A stretch of DNA of 64,000 nt, taken from positions 2,469,001-2,533,000 of the forward strand of contig NZ_VLNU01000001.1 of the NCBI RefSeq assembly GCF_009765165.1. Reading direction: 5' to 3'. The notes below the pieces were generated by a model, which saw only the letters and a program-made list of their open reading frames with translations, was not told where the DNA came from and did not search any database. The translations under genes were made by a program, and so were the position numbers. The stretch comes from Lysobacter panacisoli. GTDB taxonomy: Bacteria > Pseudomonadota > Gammaproteobacteria > Xanthomonadales > Xanthomonadaceae. This document shows, piece by piece, positions 1 through 11,139 of this stretch (position 1 is the first letter of the stretch; every line of letters starts with the position of its first letter).

Positions 1-2484
1 CTGCATGGCGCGCTCAAGCGCGCGGGCGACTACTTCGAGATGCAGACCGGTACGGATGGCCCGTGGGGTCCGGAAGCCACGGCGAACCAGCTCAGCTGCC
101 GCCAGAACTTCGCGATCCTGACCACCGACGGCTACTGGAACGACAGCGACGGCGGCTTCGGCGATGCGCCGGGCACGGCGGTGATCGGCAACTCGGACAA
201 CACGGCGGGCGTGAAGATCGATCCGGCCAATACGTCCCAGAAGAGCTATACCTACGCGGCGACGGCCCGCTTCAAGGACAGTGCCGCCGACACGCTCGCC
301 GACGTCGCGATGCACTACTGGAAGCGCGACCTGCGTACCGACCTGGCCAACAACGTGCCGTCGACGGCGCAGAACGACGCGTTCTGGCAGCACATGTCGA
401 CGTTCGGCATCTCCATCGGCCTGCAGGGCACGCTGCAATTGTCGGACGTCCCGGCGATCGAGGCCGGCACCAAGGCCTGGCCGAACCCGTGGAAGACGGC
501 CACCAATACCAACAACTCCTGGAGCAACGAGTCGAACCGCCGCATCGACGACCTGATGCACGCCGCGATCAACGGCCACGGCAGCTTCGTCGCGGCGACC
601 GATCCGGACGCGTTCGCCAAGGCGCTCAAGGACACGCTGTCGGCCATCCAGGTCCGCACGGCCTCGGGCTCCAACGTCTCGACCAACGGCTCGACGCTGC
701 AGAGCGATTCCAAGCTGTTCCAGGCCATCTACACCTCGGGCAACTGGACCGGCGACGTGCGGGCCTTCAGTCTGGTCGGCGGCCTGCAGACCACGCCGCT
801 GTGGAGCGTGGCATCGGTAGCGGCCGCCAACCTGGGGTCGTTCCGCACGCGCGGCGTCTACACGTGGGGCGGCACGGCGGGTGCGGCCTTCCCGACCACG
901 GCGCAGACGACGGCGCTGGAGCGCACGGGCGGCACCGCCGCAGTGACCGGCGCCAACAACGCGACCTACATCAAGGGCGGCGCAGGCGCCGCCAACCTGC
1001 GCAAGCGCGACTCGGTGATCGGCGATATCGTCAACTCGTCGCCGTTCTTCGTGAAGGGCACCGACACGCTGTTCATCGGCGCGAATGACGGCATGCTCCA
1101 TGCCATCAACACCAGCGACGGCTCGGTGCGCTTCTCGTACGTCCCCTCTGGCCTGAATTTCACCAGCCTGGCCAGCCTGAGCGACCCGGACTACCAGCAC
1201 CGTTTCTTCGTTGACGGCGGCATCGACGTCACCACCCTCACGCAGGGCAAGGACAAGAACATCCTCGTCGGCTCGCTGGGTCGTGGCGGCAAGGGCGTGT
1301 TCGCGCTCGACGTGACCGCGCCGGCTTCGTTCGGCGCCACCAAGGTGCTGTGGGACAAGACGTTCAGCAGCTCCGCCGCGACCGTCGCCGACGCCGACAT
1401 GGGCCATGTGCTGGGCGCACCGCTGGTGCGTCTGGGCAACAACGGCAAGACCGTGGCCTTCGTCGGCAATGGCATCGACAGCGACAACGGCAGCTCGGTG
1501 CTCTACGGCTACGTGATGGGCACCAGCGGCGCGCTGGAAAGCACGATCAAGATCGTCGCCAGCGCGACCGGCGGTGGCCTGGCGGAACCGCGCGCTGCGG
1601 ACATCGACAACGATGGCGACGCGGACTACATCTACGCCGGCGATCTCACCGGCAACCTGTGGAAGTTCGACGTGCGCAGCCCCACTGCGTCGAACTGGGC
1701 GGTCGCCAACAGCGGCTCGCCGATGTTCGTCGCCACCGACCCGGACGGCGCGACCCAGCCGATCACCGCGTCCGTCGCGCTCGCGCGCGATCCGCAGACG
1801 ACGCAGATCTTCGTCGCCTTCGGTACGGGCAAGTACATCACCAACGGCGACGTCACCGACACCGTCCAGCAGGTGCAGACGATCTACTCGCTGATCGACT
1901 CCAACGACACGATCGACGGCCGCGACGATCTGGAAGAGCGCTCCATCCCCTACGTCGGCACCGACGCCAAGGGCAATACGGCGCGATCCTGGGAGAAGTA
2001 CTCGCCGCTGCCGGCGGGCGTGGACGGCTGGTTCATCGACCTGGGCGTGCCGCTGCCCGCCGCCAAGGGCGAACGTGTCGTCACGGCGCCGTTCGTGAAG
2101 GGTCGCGCGCTGTGGTTCTCCAGCATCATCCCGTCGCCGGGCGAGGATTGCGACGCGACCGGCCGGGGCTACATCAACGCCATCGACATGTTCACCGGCA
2201 CCAACCCGCAGTCCAACGGCACGACGACGGGCTACATCGACGTCGGCGCGGACGACAGCCTGCAGAATCCGACCCAGCCCGATCCGAACAATCCGAACAC
2301 CGGCGACGATTCGCAGATCGTCGGCTCGGTGGACCTCGGCATCGGCATGCCGGGCCAGGGCGACGTCGTCGGCGAGAACGTCTACGCCTGCGGTTCGGAA
2401 GCGGAGTGTGGCGGCATCAAGATGCCCCCGCCGGAAGGCGAGCAGAAGCGCCTGAACTGGCGCGAGCTGTTCAAACAGGATTGA
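1..2484 (+). CDS. pilY1: PilY1-type pilus biogenesis protein, C-terminal part
   Basis: The reading frame is open from base 1, so the N-terminal von Willebrand A part lies outside the window; 827 residues are visible. The C-terminal half is the PilC/PilY1 beta-propeller: IGANDGMLHAIN near nt 1076, a Ca-binding DIDNDGDAD loop at visible residues 534-542, then GDLTGNLWKFDV. In this family PilY1 sits at the tip of type IV pili, controls extension and retraction, and promotes adhesion and surface sensing. It is followed after 11 bases by a pilin gene, the usual order of minor pilin operons in Xanthomonadaceae, so the remaining minor pilins are probably upstream. It ends in a basic, hydrophilic tail. 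The family call is firm; the exact role in this strain is inferred. Confidence 0.93.
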   Translation: MHGALKRAGDYFEMQTGTDGPWGPEATANQLSCRQNFAILTTDGYWNDSDGGFGDAPGTAVIGNSDNTAGVKIDPANTSQKSYTYAATARFKDSAADTLADVAMHYWKRDLRTDLANNVPSTAQNDAFWQHMSTFGISIGLQGTLQLSDVPAIEAGTKAWPNPWKTATNTNNSWSNESNRRIDDLMHAAINGHGSFVAATDPDAFAKALKDTLSAIQVRTASGSNVSTNGSTLQSDSKLFQAIYTSGNWTGDVRAFSLVGGLQTTPLWSVASVAAANLGSFRTRGVYTWGGTAGAAFPTTAQTTALERTGGTAAVTGANNATYIKGGAGAANLRKRDSVIGDIVNSSPFFVKGTDTLFIGANDGMLHAINTSDGSVRFSYVPSGLNFTSLASLSDPDYQHRFFVDGGIDVTTLTQGKDKNILVGSLGRGGKGVFALDVTAPASFGATKVLWDKTFSSSAATVADADMGHVLGAPLVRLGNNGKTVAFVGNGIDSDNGSSVLYGYVMGTSGALESTIKIVASATGGGLAEPRAADIDNDGDADYIYAGDLTGNLWKFDVRSPTASNWAVANSGSPMFVATDPDGATQPITASVALARDPQTTQIFVAFGTGKYITNGDVTDTVQQVQTIYSLIDSNDTIDGRDDLEERSIPYVGTDAKGNTARSWEKYSPLPAGVDGWFIDLGVPLPAAKGERVVTAPFVKGRALWFSSIIPSPGEDCDATGRGYINAIDMFTGTNPQSNGTTTGYIDVGADDSLQNPTQPDPNNPNTGDDSQIVGSVDLGIGMPGQGDVVGENVYACGSEAECGGIKMPPPEGEQKRLNWRELFKQD

Positions 2485-2495
2485 GGACGAAAGAC

Positions 2496-2924
2496 ATGCA
2501 GATTGCGAAGATCCGTGGCTTCACGCTGATCGAACTGATGACCGTGGTCGGCATCATCGGCATCCTGGCGGCGATCGCCTATCCGAGCTACCAGAACCAC
2601 ATCATGAAGACCCGACGCGCGGCCGCTGCGGCCTGCGCGCTCGAGGTGTCGCAGTTCATGGAGCGCTATTACACGACCCACCTGAGCTACGTGGACGACG
2701 ACGGTGCCGCGCCCGGCGTGCCGGACCTGCAGTGCCGAGCCGATCTCGAGGACTTCTACACCATCGACATCAGCGACGACGCGGACGCGACGAGCTTCTC
2801 GGTCACCGCGGCGCCGGAGGGCCAGCAGGCCTCGCGCGACACCAAGTGCGCCACGCTGTCGATCGACCAGACCGGCAAGAAGGCCGTCAGCAACAGCGGT
2901 ACCGAAGTCAAGGATTGCTGGTGA
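2496..2924 (+). CDS. pilE: Type IV pilin-like protein PilE
   Basis: 142 residues. It begins MQIAKIRGFTLIELMTVVGI, the class III signal: a short basic leader, G8 just before the PilD cleavage site, F9 as first mature residue and Glu at mature position 5, followed by a hydrophobic helix to about residue 30. A Cys pair near the C-terminus (TKCATL and KDCW) fits the pilin D-loop disulfide. The chosen ATG lies 11 bases after the pilY1 stop, with a GAGGA-type ribosome site. PilE-like proteins in this operon position are minor pilins that prime assembly at the inner membrane. It is the last gene before a terminator hairpin. Confidence 0.92.
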   Translation: MQIAKIRGFTLIELMTVVGIIGILAAIAYPSYQNHIMKTRRAAAAACALEVSQFMERYYTTHLSYVDDDGAAPGVPDLQCRADLEDFYTIDISDDADATSFSVTAAPEGQQASRDTKCATLSIDQTGKKAVSNSGTEVKDCW

Positions 2925-2975
2925 CGGATCGGATCGTTCCGATGTGATCGTCGGAGCGATCTTCGGAAACGGAAA

Positions 2976-3001
2976 GGCCGCGAGCGATCGCGGCCTTTTT
3001 G
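2976..3001 (+). terminator. Intrinsic terminator of the pilY1-pilE operon
   Basis: GGCCGCGA and TCGCGGCC form a perfect 8-bp stem with loop GCGA, followed directly by a run of six T. It closes the pilus operon. Confidence 0.9.
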
Positions 3002-3128
3002 TTCTCCGGTTTGTAACGACGTATCGCGTACACGGCTCATCGCACGTGTCGTGCAGGTCTTGGATGGGCCAGATTGCGTCGTGATCAGGCAGGCGCTGAA
3101 GGTTGGCTCGCCGCCGCGATCCTGGTGG

Positions 3129-3686
3129 TCAGCGGGCCGACCCGGCCGAAGCCGGTGCGGTGGGCATCGTCGCGACATACGGCGCCTGCAGCAGGCGATT
3201 GAGATCGGCAGCGATGTCCTCCAGGTCCTCTTCGGAGTAGCCCCTGCGAACCGTGTCGACGCGCCCGTCCTTGCCGATCATCAGCATGTGCGGAATCGAC
3301 TGGACCCCGTAGGCTTCGCCTATCCGACCGCTGGTGTCGCGGGTGAGGGTCAGCGTCAGGTCCTTGAGCCTGTGCTTGACGACGCGATACGTATCGCGGT
3401 CTTCCTTCCAGTTGACAGCGATCACTTCGATCCGCTCCTTGCCCACGAGGTTCTGGATGTTCTCCAGGATCGGCAACTCCTTGAGGCAATAGGGACACCA
3501 GGTCGCCCAGAAGGTCACGATCACGACCTTGCCGCGATGGTTTTCGAGCGAAATCGGATCGCCCGATTCGTCCTTGCCGAAGATGTCCGGCGGCATGTCG
3601 CCGCTGCTGACCTTCGGCGCTCCAGCGTGCGCCGCGAACGCCATCACGCATGCCAGCAGCATGCCGGCACTCCATCGCTTGATCAT
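3129..3686 (-). CDS. Secreted TlpA/ResA-like thioredoxin-fold protein
   Basis: 185 residues. A signal peptide (MIKRWSAGMLLACVMAFAAHAG) leads into a TlpA/ResA-like domain with the redox motif WCPYC in a FWATWCPYCLKELP context, and a later cis-proline-like segment SIPHMLMI. Such proteins are periplasmic thiol reductants or oxidants for cytochrome c maturation or general disulfide exchange. The frame is open further upstream, but the ATG at 3686 has a GGGGAGC ribosome site and gives a clean signal peptide. No partner gene is adjacent, so the substrate cannot be told. Confidence 0.85.
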   Translation of the reverse strand: MIKRWSAGMLLACVMAFAAHAGAPKVSSGDMPPDIFGKDESGDPISLENHRGKVVIVTFWATWCPYCLKELPILENIQNLVGKERIEVIAVNWKEDRDTYRVVKHRLKDLTLTLTRDTSGRIGEAYGVQSIPHMLMIGKDGRVDTVRRGYSEEDLEDIAADLNRLLQAPYVATMPTAPASAGSAR

Positions 3687-4000
3687 GCCTGCTCCCCTGG
3701 TCGCTCCAGCGACACCGTCCCCGAGAGAGCGATTATGCGAGTTGGCGATCCATTGTTCCGACTGGAGGCGGCAAGTTACTTTACGTGTCCTGGAACGGCC
3801 GCTTTCGACCCCGAAGCGGATACTCGTAGAGGGCGGTGTCGGATGGACCCATTTGGCCCGAAGCGCATCGAGCACATTGGGATGACAGGATTCTGGGTGC
3901 CTCGTCCTGGTAAAGCTGCCGCGCATGTGGTTCAGGGCGGGACTGTTCGGTTAAGGCAGTCAATCCAACGACGCTTGTTCACCACACTCCGGAAGCACCG
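3687..4000. other. Intergenic region between divergent genes
   Basis: About 314 bases between two divergently transcribed genes for exported proteins. It must hold both promoters, but no confident -35/-10 pair, repeat or small gene was seen. The short frames that cross it have no ribosome site. Confidence 0.4.
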
Positions 4001-4660
4001 ATGAAAGCCTGGCTCCTGCTGCTGCTCGTCATCATCTGCCCGGCACGCGCCGGCACCATCGTCACCGAAGTGCCCGAGTCGCCTGACGCAGCCAGGATCC
4101 ATCTCATTTACCTGCACGGACGGATCATCGAGAACGCCGGGCCGCGGCCGACCGATGTGCGTTACGGGTTGTACGACTATCCCGCCATCCTCGACGCGCT
4201 GTCGTCGCGCGGCGCGGTCGTCATCTCGGCGCAACGGCCGCACGCCACGGATGTGAATCGATATGCCGGCGTCGTCGTCTCGCAGATCGAAACGCTGATC
4301 GAACGCGGTGTGCCGCCTGAAAAAATTGTGGTCGTCGGCTTCTCGAAGGGCGGTGCGATCGCAGCACGTGTATCGAGCTTCCTGAGACGGCCCGCCGTCC
4401 GCTTCGTCCTGCTTGCCACCTGCCCGCGTGAGTCCGCGCCATCGTCGCTGCGGTTCACGGGGCAGGTGCTGTCGATCTTCGAAACCAGCGACACGCTGGG
4501 AGGAAGCTGCCGGCCGATCGCGGAGCAAGCGGAGCGGCCCGCATCATTCAAGGAAACCGCGCTCTCCACCGGCAAGATGCACGGCGCGTTCTACCTGCCG
4601 CTTCCCGCATGGCTCGACCCGGTGCTGGACTGGGTGCATGGCGGTGGGCCAACCATCTAG
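4001..4660 (+). CDS. Secreted alpha/beta-hydrolase-like protein
   Basis: 219 residues. A signal peptide (MKAWLLLLLVIICPARAG) is followed by an alpha/beta-hydrolase core: an LIYLHGR strand-turn with an HG oxyanion motif near residue 45, the nucleophile elbow VVGFSKGGA (Ser about 121), an acid candidate around the FETSDTLGG segment, and a late His (KMHGAFYLP) that could complete the triad. The substrate is unknown; dienelactone-hydrolase- or esterase-like activity is possible. The gene stands alone, followed on the other strand by tRNA-Asn. The fold assignment is moderately firm; the function is not. Confidence 0.75.
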   Translation: MKAWLLLLLVIICPARAGTIVTEVPESPDAARIHLIYLHGRIIENAGPRPTDVRYGLYDYPAILDALSSRGAVVISAQRPHATDVNRYAGVVVSQIETLIERGVPPEKIVVVGFSKGGAIAARVSSFLRRPAVRFVLLATCPRESAPSSLRFTGQVLSIFETSDTLGGSCRPIAEQAERPASFKETALSTGKMHGAFYLPLPAWLDPVLDWVHGGGPTI

Positions 4661-4726
4661 AGTCGGCGAGCGACCGTTCTGGCCGATCGAAGTGATTCGC
4701 GCACGCTTCTTCGAATTTCACGCGTA

Positions 4727-4761
4727 CAAAAGAAAAGGGCTGCGATTTCTCGCAGCCCTTT
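4727..4761 (-). terminator. Terminator downstream of tRNA-Asn
   Basis: On the minus strand AAAGGGCTGCGA pairs perfectly with TCGCAGCCCTTT (12 bp, loop GAAA) and is followed by TTCTTTTGT, a few bases after the tRNA CCA end. Confidence 0.88.
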
Positions 4762-4768
4762 CGAATTT

Positions 4769-4845
4769 TGGCGCCCGAAGTTGGACTCGAACCAACGACC
4801 CCCTGATTAACAGTCAAGTGCTCTAACCGGCTGAGCTATTCGGGC
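4769..4845 (-). tRNA. tRNA-Asn (GTT)
   Basis: 77 bases read on the minus strand. Acceptor GCCCGAA pairs with TTCGGGC; D-arm AGCTCAGCCGGTTAGAGC; anticodon loop CTGTTAA (GTT); T-arm GTTGGTTCGAGTCCAAC; discriminator G and encoded CCA. Confidence 0.96.
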
Positions 4846-4897
4846 GGGGACCGGCATTGTAATGCCTCCGTCGGCAGGGTCAAGCGCAGGGTGTGCT

Positions 4898-5434
4898 TCA
4901 GGGCGTGTACGGGCAGGCAAGCGGCTTCGCGGGGCGTTGCGAGCGGACGCGGCCGGCGTTGTTGACCACGACGTCCCCGACCTTCTGTAGCGGAGTGCGG
5001 GTGCAGATTCGCAGGGTGAAGTTCGTCCCGTAGCTGAATCCGTCCGGGCGGAAGCGGACATAGTGCCGGCCCACGGTGCTGCGCACCGCGAGGCCGCCGA
5101 GCGAGGGCGAGATCCGCTGGAGGATGTCGTCCCCCGTCGCCGGTACGCCCTTGCTTTTGCGATCCAGGAAGACGATCCAGCCGCTCTCCCAGACCAGGTC
5201 GCGGCGGCAGTTTTCGCCGTCTACGCTGGGGCAGACGGTGGTCGGGATGTGGTGGCTGATCGCATGGATGCGCGCCATCGCCATCGCGGTGGTGAGGCCG
5301 TGGAAGGCCGTCGCGGTGCGCGCCGACGCCAGCAGCCGGCTGAACGCGGGCACGGCCACGAGGGCGAGCACGGCGACGACGGCGAGGACGACCGCCAGCT
5401 CGACGAGGGTGAAGCCGAGTGCGTTCCGTCGCAT
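4898..5434 (-). CDS. FimT/GspH-family minor pseudopilin
   Basis: 178 residues. The start MRRNALGFTLVELAVVLAVV carries a prepilin peptidase site (G before F, Glu at mature position 5) and a hydrophobic helix. It is followed by a GspH/FimT body with a Cys pair (VCPSVDGENC) and a C-terminal CPYTP. Such proteins are minor pilins or pseudopilins of type IV pili or type II secretion; FimT homologues can help DNA uptake. An upstream in-frame start would add 39 residues before the class III leader and is less likely. It is separate from the pilY1-pilE operon and on the opposite strand. Confidence 0.83.
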   Translation of the reverse strand: MRRNALGFTLVELAVVLAVVAVLALVAVPAFSRLLASARTATAFHGLTTAMAMARIHAISHHIPTTVCPSVDGENCRRDLVWESGWIVFLDRKSKGVPATGDDILQRISPSLGGLAVRSTVGRHYVRFRPDGFSYGTNFTLRICTRTPLQKVGDVVVNNAGRVRSQRPAKPLACPYTP

Positions 5435-5588
5435 CGATCCGCGTCCAGGGAAGGTGCGGTGAGTCTTCGACAGCGAAGGCAAACGGCCCATCGGTCCGCG
5501 GGCAGGGTGGGGGTAGGGAAACGCCGGCCGCGCCCCCATCCCTGTGGGCAACTACACTGAAGGTTTATTCCCACTCGGGAGCTTGCCG

Positions 5589-7622
<2,034 letters not shown>

Positions 7623-7735
7623 ATCGCGCCTCGCGCTGGTTTCGGCCGGCGGGAAGTGTTGCCGCCGGCGTGCCGACGGGCTACACTGCGCGCCCCTCGT
7701 CGAGCGGTTTGCGACGAGGCCTGTTCAAGAGCAGG

Positions 7736-7810
7736 GGGCGGTTAGCTCAGCGGTAGAGCACTACCTTGACATGGTAGGGGTCACAGGTTCGAACCCTGTA
7801 CCGCCCACCA
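7736..7810 (+). tRNA. tRNA-Val (GAC)
   Basis: 75 bases. Acceptor GGGCGGT pairs with ACCGCCC; D-arm TAGCTCAGCGGTAGAGCA; anticodon stem CTACC/GGTAG with loop TTGACAT (GAC); T-arm ACAGGTTCGAACCCTGT; discriminator A and CCA encoded. Confidence 0.96.
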
Positions 7811-7827
7811 CTTTTAAGTGGTTGATG

Positions 7828-7857
7828 ACGGCGCGGCCTTCGGGTCTGCGCCGTTTT
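7828..7857 (+). terminator. Terminator downstream of tRNA-Val
   Basis: ACGGCGC pairs with GCGCCGT around a 13-base G/C-rich loop and is followed by TTTTC, 18 bases after the tRNA end. Confidence 0.75.
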
Positions 7858-8039
7858 CATTTGCGCGGAGTGCCGGACAAGTCCCGGGCGAAGCCGCTGC
7901 GCCCCCGAGGTTGCCTGTCTGGCTGAAACCGGCTGCGGGCATTGTGGCCGGGATGCCGGTTCACACCCACATAACCCGGGCGGGCTGAGTATCCGCTGCG
8001 TTCCGCAGTCAGTCCCTTCCGGCGACACAGGGGCACTAC

Positions 8040-9554
8040 ATGAACTCCCTCCTCCGATCCGTGGCCCTTGCTGCGACGTTAGCGCTGCTGTCTGGCGGCT
8101 GCGGCGAGAAGAAGAACGACGACCCGTCCGCTGCAGCCAAGCCGGACGACACCGGAGGTTCCGCCAAGGGGGATCTCGGTCCACCCCAGGGGGCCGACGT
8201 CAATGCGGTGCTGACGAGCCCGCCGATGGTTCCGCCGGCCACGGGACGCAAGGCGCCTGCGCGCGTCATCGTGCAGCTCGACGTGGTCGAGAAGGACATG
8301 CCGATTTCCGAAGGCGTCACTTACACCTTCTGGACCTTCGGCGGCACCGTGCCGGGAAGCTTCATCCGCGTGCGCCAGGGCGACACCGTCGTCTTCCACC
8401 TGCGCAACATGCCCGACAGCAAGATGCCTCACAACATCGACCTGCACGGCGTCACCGGTCCGGGTGGCGGCGCCGCGTCGAGCTTCACCGCGCCAGGCCA
8501 TGTATCGCGCTTCACCTTCAAGGCGCTCAATGCCGGTCTGTACGTCTACCACTGCGCGACCGCGCCGGTGGGAATGCACGTCGCCAACGGCATGTACGGC
8601 CTGATCCTCGTCGAACCTCCGGAAGGTCTCCCGCCGGTCGACAAGGAGTACTACGTGATGCAGGGCGATTTCTACACGACCGGGAAGTACCGTGAGAAAG
8701 GCCATCAACCTTTCGACATGGAGAAGGCCATCGACGAGCATCCCACCTACGTCCTGTTCAACGGAACGGAAGGTGCATTGACCGGCGAGAAGGCATTGCC
8801 GGCGAAGGTGGGCGAGACCGTGCGGCTGTACGTCGGTAACGGCGGTCCCAATCTGGTGTCGAGCTTCCACGTGATCGGCGAGATCTTCGACAAGGTCTGG
8901 TTCGAAGGCGGAAGCCGATTCCAGGAGAACGTGCAGACGACGCTGATTCCCGCGGGCGGCGCCGCGATCATGGATTTCCGGCTCGAAGTCCCGGGAAGCT
9001 ACGTCCTGGTCGATCACTCGATCTTCCGCGCCTTCAACAAGGGCGCGATGGCGATCCTCAAGGCCGACGGACCGGAGAACAAGGCCATCTACTCCGGCAA
9101 GGAAGTCGATGCGATGTACATCGGCAACCGTGCGCAGCCGAGCCTGCGCGCCGTGGAGGACGCGGCGGCATCGGCCCAGACGGGCGATCTGTCGCTCGAG
9201 CAGCAGGTCGCAGCGGGCAAGGAGCTGTTCGCGGGCACGTGCTCCACTTGCCACCAGCCTGAAGGGCAGGGACTGGAAGGCGTCTTCCCGCCGTTGGCGA
9301 AGTCGGACTTCATCGCCGCCAATCCCAAGCGCGTGGCCGAAATCATCGTGCACGGCCTGGTCGGACCGGTGAAGGTCAACGGCAAGGACTACAACTCCAA
9401 CATGCCGCCGATGAGCCAGCTCACCGACGACGAAGTCGCCAACATTTCCACCTACGTGCTCAACAGCTGGGGCAATCCCGGCGGGCGCGTGACCAAGGCC
9501 GAGGCGGCGGACATCCGGAAGGCGCAGTCGAGCACCGCCTCCGCCGGGCACTGA
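8040..9554 (+). CDS. nirK: Copper nitrite reductase NirK with C-terminal cytochrome c domain
   Basis: 504 residues. Reduces nitrite to nitric oxide in the periplasm. The N-terminus has an export signal ending LLSGGC, possibly a lipoprotein site, then an Ala/Gly-rich linker. Two cupredoxin domains follow: MPHNIDLH supplies type 1 and type 2 Cu histidines, [16 protein letters not shown] the type 1 Cys, His and Met plus a type 2 His in the short-loop (AniA-like, class II) spacing, and VDHSIF the last type 2 His. From about residue 385 there is a class I cytochrome c domain with CSTCH and the distal Met in NMPPMSQL, so electron entry is built in, as in three-domain NirK. nirV follows after 3 bases. 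No FNR- or NsrR-like palindrome was recognised upstream. Confidence 0.95.
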   Translation: MNSLLRSVALAATLALLSGGCGEKKNDDPSAAAKPDDTGGSAKGDLGPPQGADVNAVLTSPPMVPPATGRKAPARVIVQLDVVEKDMPISEGVTYTFWTFGGTVPGSFIRVRQGDTVVFHLRNMPDSKMPHNIDLHGVTGPGGGAASSFTAPGHVSRFTFKALNAGLYVYHCATAPVGMHVANGMYGLILVEPPEGLPPVDKEYYVMQGDFYTTGKYREKGHQPFDMEKAIDEHPTYVLFNGTEGALTGEKALPAKVGETVRLYVGNGGPNLVSSFHVIGEIFDKVWFEGGSRFQENVQTTLIPAGGAAIMDFRLEVPGSYVLVDHSIFRAFNKGAMAILKADGPENKAIYSGKEVDAMYIGNRAQPSLRAVEDAAASAQTGDLSLEQQVAAGKELFAGTCSTCHQPEGQGLEGVFPPLAKSDFIAANPKRVAEIIVHGLVGPVKVNGKDYNSNMPPMSQLTDDEVANISTYVLNSWGNPGGRVTKAEAADIRKAQSSTASAGH

Positions 9555-9557
9555 GCC

Positions 9558-10334
9558 ATGCGTCGAAGCGTCGCCCTGGCGGTCTTGCTGCTTTGTGCCG
9601 GCGGACTGCTCGCGGCGGCGGACGTCGACTACGCGCACCTGTCCGGCGGATCGTTCCAGTCGGTGCTCAAGTACGAAGACGTCAAGAACGGGACGCGCGT
9701 GGCGCCCTACGACCTCATGCGCCGTCCGGTAACGAACGGCGAATACCTGGACTTCGTGCGCAAGCATCCGCAGTGGCAGCGCGACGGCGTCCCGCGCGTG
9801 TTCGCCGAAGCGCGCTACCTGCAGCACTGGCAGGGGCCGACGACACTGGGGCCGAATGCGCTGCCCGGCCAACCGGTGACCTGGGTGAGCTGGTTCGCGG
9901 CCAGTGCGTACTGCAAGGCGCAGAACGCGCGCCTGCCGACCTGGACGGAGTGGGAATACGCTTCCGCCGCCGACGAAACACGGCGCGACGCGCGCAAGGA
10001 TCCGGCGTGGCGCGAACGCATACTCGCCTGGTATTCGCGGCCGTCGAACAAGGCGCTGCCGCGCGCGGGACTGCAGGCTCCCAATGCATGGGGCGTGCAG
10101 GACCTGCACGGTCTGGTGTGGGAATGGACGGAGGATTACTCCGCGCTGCTGGTGTCGGATGACAACCGCAACCAGGGCGATCCGGACAAGCTGAAATTCT
10201 GCGGCGCCGGCGCGCTGTCGATGCGCGACGTCGAAAACTACGCGGTGCTGATGCGCGTGGCGATGCTGTCCTCGCTCGATGGTGCCGACGCTACGGCCAA
10301 TCTCGGGTTCCGCTGTGCGAGGGATGCAAGATGA
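9558..10334 (+). CDS. nirV: NirV-like SUMF1/FGE-sulfatase-domain protein
   Basis: 258 residues with a signal peptide (VALAVLLLCAGGLLAAADV). The body has the formylglycine-generating-enzyme-like fold: MRRPVTNGEYLDFV, QPVTWVSWFAASAYC, LPTWTEWEYA, VWEWTEDYSALL and a closing LGFRCARDAR. Genes with this domain sit beside nirK in several denitrifiers and are called nirV; their reaction is not established, but a maturation or modification role in the periplasm is suspected. It begins 3 bases after nirK and its stop overlaps the next start by 4 bases, so the three genes are translationally linked. The typical FGE active-site Cys pair is not obvious, which argues against true sulfatase activation. Confidence 0.85.
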   Translation: MRRSVALAVLLLCAGGLLAAADVDYAHLSGGSFQSVLKYEDVKNGTRVAPYDLMRRPVTNGEYLDFVRKHPQWQRDGVPRVFAEARYLQHWQGPTTLGPNALPGQPVTWVSWFAASAYCKAQNARLPTWTEWEYASAADETRRDARKDPAWRERILAWYSRPSNKALPRAGLQAPNAWGVQDLHGLVWEWTEDYSALLVSDDNRNQGDPDKLKFCGAGALSMRDVENYAVLMRVAMLSSLDGADATANLGFRCARDAR

Positions 10335-10924
10335 AACGACTTTCGACAATGGCATCCGCGTTCGCGCTATTAGCCGCACTGGCGAGCGCAGACGCCTTCG
10401 CCGCATCGTCGTCGAACACGACGTTGCCTGCCGATTCGGTATACCAGCTGACGTTGCCGCTGACGGACCAGGCGGGACGGGTCAGCGACTGGCGCACGCG
10501 GCGCGGCAAGCCGCAGCTGGTTTCGATGTTCTATACGTCATGCCAGTACGTGTGTCCGCTGATCGTGGACTCAGGCAAGGCGATCGAATCGCAGCTGACA
10601 CCTTCGCAACGCAATCGCCTCGGTATCCTGCTGGTGAGCATGGATCCGGCGCGCGATACGCCGACCGCACTCGCGTCCGTCGTCGCCAAGCGCAAGCTGG
10701 ACACGTCGCACTGGACGCTCGCATCGCCGCCTGCCGGTTCGGTGCGTGAAGTCGCGGGACTCCTCGGCATCCGCTTCAGGCCGCTCGCCGACGGCGAGTT
10801 CAACCACACGAGCGCGTTGATCCTCCTCGATCCGGAGGGGCGCGTCCTCGCGCGCACGGAACAGATCGGCACGCGTCCCGATCCGGAATTCCTGTCCGCC
10901 GTGCGCAAGGCCGCCGGCCCCTGA
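10331..10924 (+). CDS. SCO1/SenC/PrrC-family copper chaperone
   Basis: 197 residues with a signal peptide. Thioredoxin-like SCO domain with the copper-binding CQYVC (CxxxC) motif around residue 74 and the distal His in FNHTSALILLD. SCO proteins deliver copper to cytochrome oxidase CuA or to other periplasmic copper sites. Its start overlaps the nirV stop (ATGA), placing it in the nirK operon, so the likely client here is NirK; that is inference from context. Confidence 0.9.
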   Translation: MKRLSTMASAFALLAALASADAFAASSSNTTLPADSVYQLTLPLTDQAGRVSDWRTRRGKPQLVSMFYTSCQYVCPLIVDSGKAIESQLTPSQRNRLGILLVSMDPARDTPTALASVVAKRKLDTSHWTLASPPAGSVREVAGLLGIRFRPLADGEFNHTSALILLDPEGRVLARTEQIGTRPDPEFLSAVRKAAGP

Positions 10925-11089
10925 ACGAGCAAGGTCCTTCACGTCCACAATGTCGTCCAGCCTTGCGGGATCGCCTCAAAAGCGTTGACTTGGCCGCGCC
11001 CAGCCCCAAGACTTCACCCTGAGCCCCGGCGACCGCCGGTGGCGGATACTCGAGGTGGCCCGCGGGAAACCGCCAGCCGAGCGTGCGAC

Positions 11090-11116
11090 ATGAGCACTAC
11101 CACGTCCCATCGCTGA
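11090..11116 (+). CDS. Putative Thr-codon leader peptide of thrS
   Basis: An eight-codon frame reads MSTTTSHR and stops. Three consecutive Thr codons (ACT ACC ACG) lie 36 bases upstream of an intrinsic terminator hairpin, itself 60 bases before thrS. This is the layout of a ribosome-mediated attenuator: stalling at Thr codons when charged tRNA-Thr is low would favour read-through. The ribosome site is weak (a GAG 8 bases upstream), and the antiterminator is only partly convincing: CGCCG at 11118-11122 can pair with the terminator 5' arm CGGCG at 11141-11145. Regulatory role is inferred. Confidence 0.5.
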   Translation: MSTTTSHR

Positions 11117-11139
11117 TCGCCGACGACGCCCCTCATCAG

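Noticed and set aside
2940..3060. Small ORFs overlapping the pilE terminator
   Set aside because: They run through a perfect terminator hairpin and have no ribosome site or domain.
7858..8039. FNR or NNR binding site upstream of nirK
   Set aside because: No TTGAT-N4-ATCAA-like palindrome was found in the 180 bases before nirK.
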